DNA from: Candidatus Finniella inopinata
GTDB lineage: Bacteria; Pseudomonadota; Alphaproteobacteria; Paracaedibacterales; CAITNM01
DNA: 8,273 nucleotides
NCBI GenBank assembly: GCA_945903885.1
Contig: CAMDPB010000040.1
Span: forward strand, 1 to 8,273
Direction: 5' to 3'
The number at the start of each line of letters is the position of its first letter. The stretch's first letter is position 1. Of this stretch, positions 1 through 6,962 are shown one piece after another. The position numbers were made by a program, and so were the translations under genes. The notes beneath the pieces are model-generated. The model saw only the letters and a list, made by a program, of their open reading frames with translations. It was not told where the DNA came from and ran no database searches.

Positions 1-704
1 GCAATTACTAGCATGTACTGCTTAGGATATTTTTTTATAATCTCAACAATAGGCATGCCTTTTATTGGTTTTCTTTTAATAAACTCCATAGTTTCCATTG
101 CTTTTTTGCGCAAAACAAAGCCAACGACAGCAATACATGCGCCTAAATAAAATGGAATTCTCCATGCTTGTTCGAAATTTAAAAAATTCGTGACAGCATA
201 GGCCATTAAAGTTGCGCTAACTGCTCCTACGACACAAGAGCCTGATATAAGCCCGCTAATCATTCCCGGTTTAGCCTTCATGTGTTCTAGGGCAAAAACT
301 GCGGCGCCATTATATTCCCCGCCTGTACACAAACCTTGCATTAAACGACAGCCAAGCAAAATACAGGGAGCAACTATTCCAATACTTGCATAAGTTGGTA
401 AAATTCCAATAACAAGTGTAGGTATGCCCATTAAAAGCACAGATAAAGTTAATGCCCTTTTTCTACCATATTTGTCTCCTATATATCCAAATACCAAAGC
501 ACCTAATGGACGGGTCCAAAAAGCGGCAGAGAATGCAAATATTCCACCTATTAAGGCAGCAAAGTCGTCTCCGGATGGAAAAAAATTTTTACCTAAAACA
601 ACCATGAAAACTCCACATAAAGTAAAGTCATAAAATTCAAGAGCATTGCCTATTAAACAAGGAATGAGAATTTTTTTTCTTAAATCTTTTTGATTGATGG
701 ACAT
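1..704 (-). CDS. MFS transporter, ProP-like (metabolite:H+ symporter), N-terminal part
   Basis: This is the first 234 codons of a major facilitator superfamily transporter in the inner membrane; the gene runs off the left edge. The N-terminus reads GNALEFYDFTLCG at about residues 19-31, matching the YDF-containing first helix of the metabolite:H+ symporter (ProP/ShiA/KgtP) family. The loop 2-3 signature GYIGDKYGRKR lies at 73-83, just after the RPLG stretch. RLMQGLCTGGEYNGA at 120-134 is the family's helix-4 glycine and acidic motif. About six membrane helices are visible, so roughly half the usual 420-440 residues are present. The start is ATG at 702-704, preceded by GGAGAG about 8 bases upstream. 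A sigma70-like promoter lies upstream at 746-774. The substrate cannot be told from this half; osmolytes or dicarboxylates are typical of the family. Confidence 0.88.
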   Translation of the reverse strand, partial: MSINQKDLRKKILIPCLIGNALEFYDFTLCGVFMVVLGKNFFPSGDDFAALIGGIFAFSAAFWTRPLGALVFGYIGDKYGRKRALTLSVLLMGIPTLVIGILPTYASIGIVAPCILLGCRLMQGLCTGGEYNGAAVFALEHMKAKPGMISGLISGSCVVGAVSATLMAYAVTNFLNFEQAWRIPFYLGACIAVVGFVLRKKAMETMEFIKRKPIKGMPIVEIIKKYPKQYMLVI

Positions 705-1050
705 AAGGCGCTCTCCACTTTGTGTTTGGAAGATTATGTTGATTGAATATAGTCTCAGGGTTTGAAGATGGCAATGGAATTATTAATGAATGTTTTTTCT
801 GGCTAATTTCATGGTGAAATCACTCGTGAAAAGATTATTTTTGAAGGTTTTTAATAATTAAAGGAGGTGCTACACTGGTACGAGGATGAATATACCCTCA
901 GAAAAATTAAGTTGAGCGAAATGAGGCCTTTGCTAAAGATTGAAGGTGTTCAAAAGCACATAGATTAAGTTTATGGAGACTATTCTACCTTAGCTAAATA
1001 AAATCAATCACTAGATCTAGGTGCTTTTGAGTGGTTCAGATCATAAACTC
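705..1050. other. Intergenic stretch with possible gene remnant
   Basis: Apart from the transporter promoter, this 346-base gap holds no convincing gene. On the plus strand a 33-codon frame runs from GTG at 867 to TAA at 966-968 and reads LHWYEDEYTLRKI followed by KLSEMRPLLKIEG. Its composition is protein-like, but the GTG directly abuts AAGGAG with no spacing, and there are in-frame stops just upstream at 852 and 855. The frame continues past the stop as VYGDYSTLAK and later GAFEWFRS, broken by stops at 999 and 1044, so it could be a decayed gene. A perfect 10-base inverted repeat (TCAAAAGCAC at 950-959, GTGCTTTTGA at 1021-1030) and the palindrome CTAGATCTAG (1011-1020) lie at its right end. 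No family was recognised. Confidence 0.3.
746..774 (-). promoter_or_regulatory. Putative sigma70 promoter of the MFS transporter
   Basis: Read on the minus strand, TTGCCA (769-774) is followed after exactly 17 bases by TATATT (746-751). Each hexamer differs from the TTGACA/TATAAT consensus at one position. The predicted transcript start near 739 gives a leader of about 35 bases before the ATG at 704 with its GGAGAG ribosome site. This is a pattern match by eye only. Confidence 0.5.
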
Positions 1051-1548
1051 TCAATGTTTGCTATGCTTTGAAATATGCTCTTTTACGTCTTCTTTTGCCT
1101 CTTCAACGCGATCCTTCACTTTTGCGTGAATTTCTTTACCTGAACTTGAAAGCATGCTCCCTACACTTTTTGCGTGATCAGTTGCACGCTGCAACGAGTT
1201 TTTCATGACTGCTGAATGAGCTGACAAATCAATAGGTTGCCCTGGTTTTTGGGTCATTAGCCCGCGCATCATTGCGTTGATGTCTTCAAATGTTTTTTTA
1301 ACAAAATCACTTTGCATACTTGCGATAGATTTCATAACATCAGCAGCCATTTTACTGGAATTGCTAAGCGCTTCTAAGTTTTTTTTATGGTGTTCGATTA
1401 TCTTGGCATGATCAGGCTTTGCTGCTTTTTTATGCTCAGAAAATTTTTCAAACATCTCTTTTGCGGTTTGAGTGTACTTATGTTGCTGCTCTTTCCAGTG
1501 TGCGCTGTGTGCATGCCCTTTTTCGCTGGGTTCTTTAGATTGTGCCAT
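1051..1548 (-). CDS. Phasin family protein
   Basis: This is a 165-residue, almost wholly helical and highly charged protein of the phasin (polyhydroxyalkanoate granule-associated) family. The phasin-like core spans about residues 48-150. An amphipathic stretch NLEALSNSSKMAADVMKSIA (57-76) leads into QSDFVKKTFEDINAMMRGLM (79-98), typical of the alphaproteobacterial phasin domain. Phasins coat storage granules and can bind other hydrophobic surfaces or act like chaperones. The ends are rich in lysine and histidine, with an N-terminal HAHSAH and a C-terminal KEHISKHSKH. There is no signal peptide or membrane helix. The ATG is preceded by GAAGG about 7 bases upstream. It lies 66 bases after the sensor kinase stop on the same strand, so it may be read through from that operon; I saw no clear promoter in the gap. 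No polyester synthase is in the window, so its granule role is inferred from family only. Confidence 0.8.
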   Translation of the reverse strand: MAQSKEPSEKGHAHSAHWKEQQHKYTQTAKEMFEKFSEHKKAAKPDHAKIIEHHKKNLEALSNSSKMAADVMKSIASMQSDFVKKTFEDINAMMRGLMTQKPGQPIDLSAHSAVMKNSLQRATDHAKSVGSMLSSSGKEIHAKVKDRVEEAKEDVKEHISKHSKH

Positions 1549-1614
1549 ATGAATACCTTCACTCCAATAATCGTTTTATGCTTCGTAACGTAGCGGCAAT
1601 GCTATTCGTATCGA

Positions 1615-2979
1615 TCAAGATCTAGGGAAAGTAAGTATTACCCTAAGCCCTCCATAAGGAGACTGATCAAGGCGAATTCTACCACCATGACTACGTACTG
1701 CGTCTCTCACAATACTAAGACCAAGCCCTGTGCCGCCTTCATCTAAATTGCGTGCTGCATCTTGTCTATAAAAAGGCTGGAATACATGTTCCCTATTTTC
1801 TTTGGGAATTCCTGGCCCATCATCATCCACCACAATTTCGCAATGACGTACATTTATCTTTAAACTTACCCAAGTATGCGATGCGTACCTATTAGCATTT
1901 AACAACAAATTAGTTAAGCAACGGTTAAAAAGTTGTAATTTTATTTGTATTATAGGATTATCTGTAGGCATAAACTCAATTGGATTTTTTTTGCCGGGCA
2001 GATTATCAATAATTTCTTGGATGCAACTAGAAATTGGTACCGCTTGACGAGCTTCATGCGCAGTGCCTTTTGCATAGGCCAAAAATCCTTCAACCATAAG
2101 CTGCATTTGCTTTAAATCTTCTTGCAACAAACGATTATCTTCACCTTCTGGCATCATGGCTAATTGAAGCTGCATACGTGTAATGGGCGTCCTTAAATCA
2201 TGAGAAACGCTTGCAAGCATTTGTGTTCTTTCATGTAAGTGACGTTGAATTCGTGCTCGCATGATATTAAAAATACGACTGAGCATGCGAAGTTCAAGGG
2301 CTCCTTCGATTTTTAATTCGCCTAAATCATCCCCCTTACCAAACCGATCTGCCGCTTCTGCTAACCGACGCAGTGGCCTAATTTGGTTGCGCATAAATAA
2401 GGATGCTACCAAAAATAATAATAAAGCGGATGATGTTGTCCAAATTAAAACCAAAGGAGTTGTTCGGCTAAACAAACGTTTTTGCGGTAGAGAAACTTCC
2501 AAAATACCTTTCTTTTTAGCTTCAATTGAAATGTATATTTTATTGTCTCGCATTCTTAAGTAATAAGAAGGCTTCTTTCCAACTATTAACTTTTCAGCAT
2601 TTAATGCTTCATCCAACGCGTCACCCATAAATCCATACAACCAAGAATCTTTATGGGCCCCATACTTTTCTAATGTATTTTTTGGAACAAAGTTAACATC
2701 TAAACGCATATATTTTTGCGCTGCTTCTTGAATGGATTTAATGGACTTAGGGTCACGTTCTACCCAATCCATAACAAGAGCAACATCTCCCGCTATGGTG
2801 GTGGACAGTTGTCGTAAAATTGTTTCTGTATGGCGATCAAAAAAGATATAACCAAGCACGACCTGCACTAACAACAATGGTGTTAAAAGTATAATCAACG
2901 CTCTACCAAATAAGCTTCTTGGAAGAGTTTTTCTTAATAATCTTTTTGGATTCATTATTGCTTTTAAGAGTCGGGACAT
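1615..2979 (-). CDS. EnvZ-type sensor histidine kinase
   Basis: This 454-residue inner-membrane kinase is expected to sense an envelope signal and phosphorylate the response regulator encoded just upstream. A first membrane helix at about 27-47 and a second at about 174-196 enclose a periplasmic domain of about 125 residues. A HAMP linker spans about 197-248 (NQIRPLRRLAEAADRFGKG at 198-216). The dimerisation/phosphoacceptor domain carries SVSHDLRTPITRMQ with the phosphorylated His at 260. The ATPase domain has the N box (NLLLNANRYA, Asn361), the G1 box DDDGPGIP (385-392), an F box near FQPFYR and the G2 box GTGLGLSIV (416-424). All key residues look intact. The ATG at 2979 lies 16 bases inside the regulator gene, with GGGG about 9 bases upstream, which implies coupled translation. 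The style resembles alphaproteobacterial EnvZ-like kinases; the stimulus is unknown. Confidence 0.93.
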   Translation of the reverse strand: MSRLLKAIMNPKRLLRKTLPRSLFGRALIILLTPLLLVQVVLGYIFFDRHTETILRQLSTTIAGDVALVMDWVERDPKSIKSIQEAAQKYMRLDVNFVPKNTLEKYGAHKDSWLYGFMGDALDEALNAEKLIVGKKPSYYLRMRDNKIYISIEAKKKGILEVSLPQKRLFSRTTPLVLIWTTSSALLLFLVASLFMRNQIRPLRRLAEAADRFGKGDDLGELKIEGALELRMLSRIFNIMRARIQRHLHERTQMLASVSHDLRTPITRMQLQLAMMPEGEDNRLLQEDLKQMQLMVEGFLAYAKGTAHEARQAVPISSCIQEIIDNLPGKKNPIEFMPTDNPIIQIKLQLFNRCLTNLLLNANRYASHTWVSLKINVRHCEIVVDDDGPGIPKENREHVFQPFYRQDAARNLDEGGTGLGLSIVRDAVRSHGGRIRLDQSPYGGLRVILTFPRS

Positions 2980-3647
2980 AAAGCGTACCCCACATGTCTA
3001 ATTGTTTTTAAATATTTACCTGCATCGTCTTCTAACTTTCGTCTTAATCGGTTGATTTGCACATCAATACTTCTATCGCTGATGACAAATCCAATTCGAT
3101 GCGCTAAATCAGTTCTTGAAAAAGGTTGATTCGGGTGCTGCGCTAAAATTCGCAATACCATTTGTTCAGTTGATGTTAAGCGAACTTCTTCATTGTTTTT
3201 AAATAAGGCTGCTTTTTCTACTTTAAAAACATAATTTCCCAAGTATAAATCAATGCCAACTAAGAGTGGAATATTTGTGCGTCTTAAAACTGTTTCAATT
3301 CTTGCAATCAGTTCTTTTGGCTCAAATGGCTTTGTTAAATAATCATCTGCTCCTGACATTAATCCATGAATTTTTTCATCTAAGCCATCCTGGGCTGTTA
3401 ATAAAATAACTGGTATTTGCTTATAGGAAGATTGATTTCTTCTCATTGATGCTAGCAATTCTAGCCCTGTTTCTTTTGGCATCATAATATCAAGAATCAT
3501 CATATCAAAATGCTGCGATGCAAGCTGAGCTCGTGCTTGAGCTGCATTGGCTGCTGTTTGAACACGGTAACTATAATCAATTAAGAACTTACCCAATAGC
3601 TCTCTAAGACGCATATCATCATCAACAACCAACACCATGGGCATCAT
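2964..3647 (-). CDS. OmpR-family response regulator
   Basis: This 227-residue cytosolic DNA-binding regulator is the partner of the downstream EnvZ-type kinase. The receiver domain covers about residues 3-123. Acidic residues Asp9-Asp11 lie in LVVDDD, the phosphoacceptor is Asp53 in ILDIMMP, Thr84 is in LLTAQD and Lys106 in LTKPF. The C-terminal winged helix (about 128-225) contains the recognition helix RSIDVQINRLRRKLE (192-206) and ends in the typical IRHVGYAL of OmpR/PhoB proteins. The start codon overlaps the bolA stop as ATGA (4 bases), a classic coupling arrangement, with GAGAG about 9 bases upstream. A second ATG directly follows the first, so the true start could be one to three codons later. 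Likely targets include envelope genes by analogy with OmpR, but nothing in the window shows a binding site. Confidence 0.93.
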   Translation of the reverse strand: MMPMVLVVDDDMRLRELLGKFLIDYSYRVQTAANAAQARAQLASQHFDMMILDIMMPKETGLELLASMRRNQSSYKQIPVILLTAQDGLDEKIHGLMSGADDYLTKPFEPKELIARIETVLRRTNIPLLVGIDLYLGNYVFKVEKAALFKNNEEVRLTSTEQMVLRILAQHPNQPFSRTDLAHRIGFVISDRSIDVQINRLRRKLEDDAGKYLKTIRHVGYALCPDS

Positions 3648-3931
3648 AATGCTATGCTCTCATTAGGTGTTTTTAAGCAATACCTTACAGCATGCAGACC
3701 TTGTTTAAAAAAGTCATCCAGCCACGCATTTGCAAGACGTTGCCGTTCTATAATCGTCAATCCTTCCAAATCTTCCCACACAAGATTAAGTGCAATATGC
3801 GTTACACCAATTTTTGGGTTGTGCCCTTTGTGTCCACGGTGTTGTTCTGATTCATCAACTACAGACAAAATTGCATCTTCACTTAGGTGATTTTTCACTA
3901 CATTAGTAATTGCTTCAATGTTTATTTGCAC
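3644..3931 (-). CDS. bolA: BolA family protein
   Basis: This 95-residue cytosolic protein has the BolA fold. Seen motifs are DESEQHRGHKGH at about 26-37 (the family's D-ES...H.GH segment), GLTIIERQRLANAWLDDF at 57-74 (compare the R-hR-hh helix of BolA), and GLHAVRYCLKTP (78-89) with the near-invariant His80. In characterised BolA proteins that His helps bind a [2Fe-2S] cluster shared with a monothiol glutaredoxin. The family is linked to iron/redox homeostasis and to stress-dependent morphology control. Length is normal. The start is GTG at 3929-3931, preceded by GAGG six bases upstream, and lies 17 bases inside the upstream membrane-protein gene. The stop overlaps the regulator start by 4 bases. 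It is not certain whether this is a BolA or an IbaG-type paralogue, though the RQRL helix favours BolA. Confidence 0.88.
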   Translation of the reverse strand: MQINIEAITNVVKNHLSEDAILSVVDESEQHRGHKGHNPKIGVTHIALNLVWEDLEGLTIIERQRLANAWLDDFFKQGLHAVRYCLKTPNESIAL

Positions 3932-4454
3932 TTAAAGCCTCTAAACTAGCCTGTGAAATTTTTGTTGTGTACGCCAATGCTATAGCAGAAATAATAAAGG
4001 TAACGTGGATAATTACTTGCCATTTGATGGTTGCTTCTTGCATTTTTGCAGCTTCGATAAATGTTTTTAATAAATGAATTGATGAAATACCAATTAATGC
4101 CATTGATAGCTTTATTTTCATAGTATTTGCATTTACATGATCAAGCCATTCGGGCAGGTCAGGGTGATTATCCATACCTAATCGCGTCACAAATGTTTCA
4201 TAACCACCAATAATAACCATGATCAGCAGATTTGAAATCATCACGACATCAATCAAATTCAACACAACCAACATAATTTCTGTTTCAGTGTAAACCTTTA
4301 AGCTGGTTACAAGGTGCCAGACTTCTTTTGTGAATCGGTGTACGTAAATACCCTGTGCCACAATTAAACCAAGATATAAAGGGGCTTGTAACCATCTACT
4401 TGAAAAAATAGTGATAGCTAACCCGCGTTCGAATAGTGTTTTGGATGATGACAT
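3915..4454 (-). CDS. UPF0114 / YqhA-like inner-membrane protein
   Basis: This 179-residue protein belongs to the UPF0114 (YqhA, TIGR00645) family, whose biochemical role is not established. The signature region is plain: NLIDVVMISNLLIMVIIGGY followed by ETFVTRLG, then PEWLDHVNANTMKIKLSMA and IGISSIHLLKTFIEA. Four membrane helices are visible at about 23-40, 61-83, 115-133 and 145-163 of this start. I chose ATG 4454 because family members begin shortly before the FxRxLxxxxxSRWLxAPxYLG segment. The open frame extends to 4535, but that extension would add 27 atypical residues and span a terminator-like hairpin. ATG 4469 is another option. The ribosome site is weak (GAGA). It is the first gene of a cluster with bolA, a response regulator and a kinase, overlapping bolA by 17 bases. 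Confidence 0.85.
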   Translation of the reverse strand: MSSSKTLFERGLAITIFSSRWLQAPLYLGLIVAQGIYVHRFTKEVWHLVTSLKVYTETEIMLVVLNLIDVVMISNLLIMVIIGGYETFVTRLGMDNHPDLPEWLDHVNANTMKIKLSMALIGISSIHLLKTFIEAAKMQEATIKWQVIIHVTFIISAIALAYTTKISQASLEALSANKH

Positions 4455-4496
4455 AATAGTATTTCTCATTAAGGATACTAGCCTACACAATACTGC

Positions 4497-4527
4497 AAAA
4501 AAAAATAACACTCTAGTATGTGTGTTA
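4497..4527 (-). terminator. Terminator-like hairpin in the leader of the UPF0114 operon
   Basis: Read on the minus strand, TAACAC (4522-4527) and GTGTTA (4506-4511) form a 6-bp stem around a 10-base loop, followed directly by nine T residues (4497-4505). The shape is that of an intrinsic terminator with a weak, AT-rich stem. It sits about 43 bases before the preferred UPF0114 start at 4454. It could stop antisense transcripts leaving the divergent protease promoter region or attenuate the operon. Confidence 0.35.
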
Positions 4528-4563
4528 AGAATCATTTAACGGTTGTTCGTTCATAATAAATTT

Positions 4564-6924
4564 ATGAAAGAACCTATTCCTATTGAACAGATTGGCATCC
4601 CTCTGCATCCTTGCAGTCCAAATGTATTTTTGCCAAAAAATCGTCTGAACAAATTTCCCGTTTCTTTGTTTGATTTATCGTCTCATGAGCGTGCTAAAGA
4701 AGCCATTGAGTTTGGTCTTAAAATGCGAAACAAGCGCTTTCATATTTTTGTTATTGGAGATGATCGCAGCGGTCGCATGAGTACAACCATGGGGTATTTG
4801 CAAGAATATGTTAAGAAGCTTCCTCCTCCTCATGATTGGGTTTATGTTAATAATTTTTTAGAAAGCAATCGACCTCTTCCATTTAAGCTTCCTTCTGGTC
4901 AGGGGGTATACCTCAAAACAAAAACCACTGAATTGTTGCAAAGTGTTAGCACCATTCTTGGAAAAATTTTTACATCAAGTCAATTTCGTAAGCAAACTGA
5001 AAGTCTTGGTCAGTACCAACAATCACAAATTGATCAACAAACTCAAGAGTTACAAAATCTTGCAAAAGCTAAAGGATTCGAGCTTATATCTGGTATAGAT
5101 GGCTTGTTTTTAGAGCCACAAGAGAATGGAGAAGTATGTGAGGAAAGTAACTCTCCAAAAGATATGGTCGCTTTAAGAAACTCTCTTACACGCCTAAGTA
5201 TTGCTGCTAACATGGCTAACCAAAAAATTGAAAAACAGATTTCTCAACTTAAACAAAGCACTGCACGCAAAGTACTTACGCCACATTTTCAAGCATACAA
5301 GGAAGAATTTTCAATTCATTTGAAGGGCTGGATTGATGAATTCAAACGCGATCTTTTGCAAAACCTTAGTCTGCTATTTGATGAGGAAAATTCTAAAGCA
5401 AAACTTAGTAAGGCAGCGATTGAACGTTACGGTATAAATGTTATTATTGATCATGCTCAGAAATCTGAGGCGCAGGCTGTTTTAGAATCAAATCCTACAT
5501 ACGAAAACTTATTTGGGTCCATTAAGTATCGTAATAATTCTTCAACTGGAAGCATTGAAACAAATTTTACTTTAATCCGGCCTGGGGCTTTGCATCGCGC
5601 AAACGGTGGAATTCTAGTTTTACGTGCCGATGAAATTGCAAAAGATGAAGATGCATGGGATATGCTAAAGTCAGCACTTCGTGATAGCAAAATTACTATT
5701 CGTGAACGTTACCGTGAAGGCGGAACTCCGTTAGATGATGCTCCAAGCCCCCGCTCAATTCCTTTGAACTTACAAGTTTTCTTAGTGGCTTCCCCTGTTT
5801 GGTATTATAGCTTTTTTCAGCAAGACCCTGATTTTCCTTCTTACTTTAAAATACGTGCAGAGATTGATACAGATTTGCCGGCAACTCCTGAAAACATTAC
5901 TAACTACCAAAAACTTATTCGAGCAACCTGCTTAAAAGAAACAAGTCGTGATATTACTCCAGATGCAATTTCTTACCTAACTGGGTATAGCTCAAGATGG
6001 GCAAAGAACCGTGAGAAACTTTCAGCAAAATTTGAACTTATCAGTGATATTTTGGCTGAGGCTGACACAATTGCCAGTGAAAAATCTTCTAAAAAACCCA
6101 TTGATGAAAAAATCATCAACCAAGTGCTTTTACAGCGTCGTAGGCGCAATGCGCGCTTTGAAGATGGTACTCTGGAAGATATTCAACGTAACCAGGTCTT
6201 AATTGATACTCAAGGGTGCAAAATTGGATTAGTAAATGGTTTAACGATTTTAAGTATTAGCGATCGTAGTTTTGGTATCCCGGCACGTATAAGCGCTAGA
6301 ACTTATGTCGGTGAACAAGGAGTAGTAAACATTGAAAGGCTTACTGAATTAGGAGGGCCTATACAGCAAAAGGGTGCATTTATATTAGAAGGATTTCTAA
6401 ACGGTGTTTTCGCACAAAAATTCCCCCTTTCTTGTTCCTGTTCCCTTACTTTTGAGCAAAATTACACCGATGTCGAAGGTGACAGCGCATCTATGGCTGA
6501 GTTGATCGCAATACTATCATCCCTTGCTAATGTCCCCGTTCGTCAAGATCTTGCCATTACTGGATCCATTAACCAATTTGGTAGCTCACAAGTTGTGGGC
6601 GGTATTCACATGAAGATTGAAGGATTCCACAGACTATGCAAAGAACGGGGTTTTACAAAAACTCAAGGCGTTATCATACCCAATGCAAATATTGCAAATC
6701 TTACATTACGTCCTGAAGTTCTGGAAGATATTGCCCAAGGCAATTTCCATATTTGGGGTGTTGATACCGTATGTGAAGCAATTGAGTTGATGACAGGGTT
6801 GCCTGCAGGTATGAAAATTAATGCAGAAGGGCAAGTGGTAGGTACTTTTAAAAAAGGTAGTCTTTTTGATAAAGCTGCAGAAACCCTCAAAACTTTCCAT
6901 CGGCGCTTGAAAAACAGACATTAG
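4564..6924 (+). CDS. Lon-family AAA+ protease (LonB/YcbZ-like, S16 peptidase)
   Basis: This is an ATP-dependent serine protease of the Lon superfamily, of the soluble LonB/YcbZ-like type with an AAA_32-like ATPase region and a C-terminal S16 peptidase. Residue numbers here count from the ATG at 4564 (786 residues). The nucleotide-binding loop is IGDDRSGRMSTT (64-75), with Arg71 where a classic P-loop has Lys. A long helical, coiled-coil-like insertion covers about 125-280. Walker B-like GGILVLRADE is at 348-357. The peptidase has VEGDSAS with catalytic Ser641 and VVGGIHMKIEG with catalytic Lys684, both intact. An upstream in-frame TTG at 4543 would add seven residues, but the ATG looks the better start. 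No ribosome site precedes either one; CATAAT at 4552-4557 could be a -10 box giving a nearly leaderless mRNA. An FKBP isomerase follows after 38 bases. Expected job: degradation of damaged or specific regulatory proteins. Confidence 0.9.
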   Translation: MKEPIPIEQIGIPLHPCSPNVFLPKNRLNKFPVSLFDLSSHERAKEAIEFGLKMRNKRFHIFVIGDDRSGRMSTTMGYLQEYVKKLPPPHDWVYVNNFLESNRPLPFKLPSGQGVYLKTKTTELLQSVSTILGKIFTSSQFRKQTESLGQYQQSQIDQQTQELQNLAKAKGFELISGIDGLFLEPQENGEVCEESNSPKDMVALRNSLTRLSIAANMANQKIEKQISQLKQSTARKVLTPHFQAYKEEFSIHLKGWIDEFKRDLLQNLSLLFDEENSKAKLSKAAIERYGINVIIDHAQKSEAQAVLESNPTYENLFGSIKYRNNSSTGSIETNFTLIRPGALHRANGGILVLRADEIAKDEDAWDMLKSALRDSKITIRERYREGGTPLDDAPSPRSIPLNLQVFLVASPVWYYSFFQQDPDFPSYFKIRAEIDTDLPATPENITNYQKLIRATCLKETSRDITPDAISYLTGYSSRWAKNREKLSAKFELISDILAEADTIASEKSSKKPIDEKIINQVLLQRRRRNARFEDGTLEDIQRNQVLIDTQGCKIGLVNGLTILSISDRSFGIPARISARTYVGEQGVVNIERLTELGGPIQQKGAFILEGFLNGVFAQKFPLSCSCSLTFEQNYTDVEGDSASMAELIAILSSLANVPVRQDLAITGSINQFGSSQVVGGIHMKIEGFHRLCKERGFTKTQGVIIPNANIANLTLRPEVLEDIAQGNFHIWGVDTVCEAIELMTGLPAGMKINAEGQVVGTFKKGSLFDKAAETLKTFHRRLKNRH

Positions 6925-6937
6925 CAAGCTAATATTT

Positions 6938-6955
6938 CCTTTTACTTTTAAAAGG
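6938..6955 (+). promoter_or_regulatory. Ribosome site of the FKBP gene within a small hairpin
   Basis: CCTTTT (6938-6943) can pair with AAAAGG (6950-6955) around a 6-base loop. The AAAAGG is the ribosome binding site of the isomerase gene, about 7 bases before its ATG. The stem is weak (two GC and four AU pairs), so it might only modestly mask the site. It could also be chance in AT-rich sequence. Confidence 0.3.
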
Positions 6956-6962
6956 ATAAATC

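Noticed and set aside
811..861. 16-codon frame starting ATGGTGAAA
   Set aside because: No ribosome site, very short, and no sign of conservation that could be judged here.
1387..1593. Hydrophobic plus-strand frame opposite the phasin
   Set aside because: It is the antisense shadow of a well-supported phasin gene. Its Phe/Leu/Cys-rich make-up comes from the Lys/Glu-rich codons on the other strand.
1580..1594. Imperfect palindrome GCTTCGTAACGTAGC as an operator or kinase terminator
   Set aside because: Only five or so pairs form with an internal mismatch and no T-run follows. This is easily chance.
4454..4535. N-terminal extension of the UPF0114 protein (206 residues from ATG 4535)
   Set aside because: The added 27 residues do not fit the family, no ribosome site precedes it, and the stretch contains a terminator-like hairpin.
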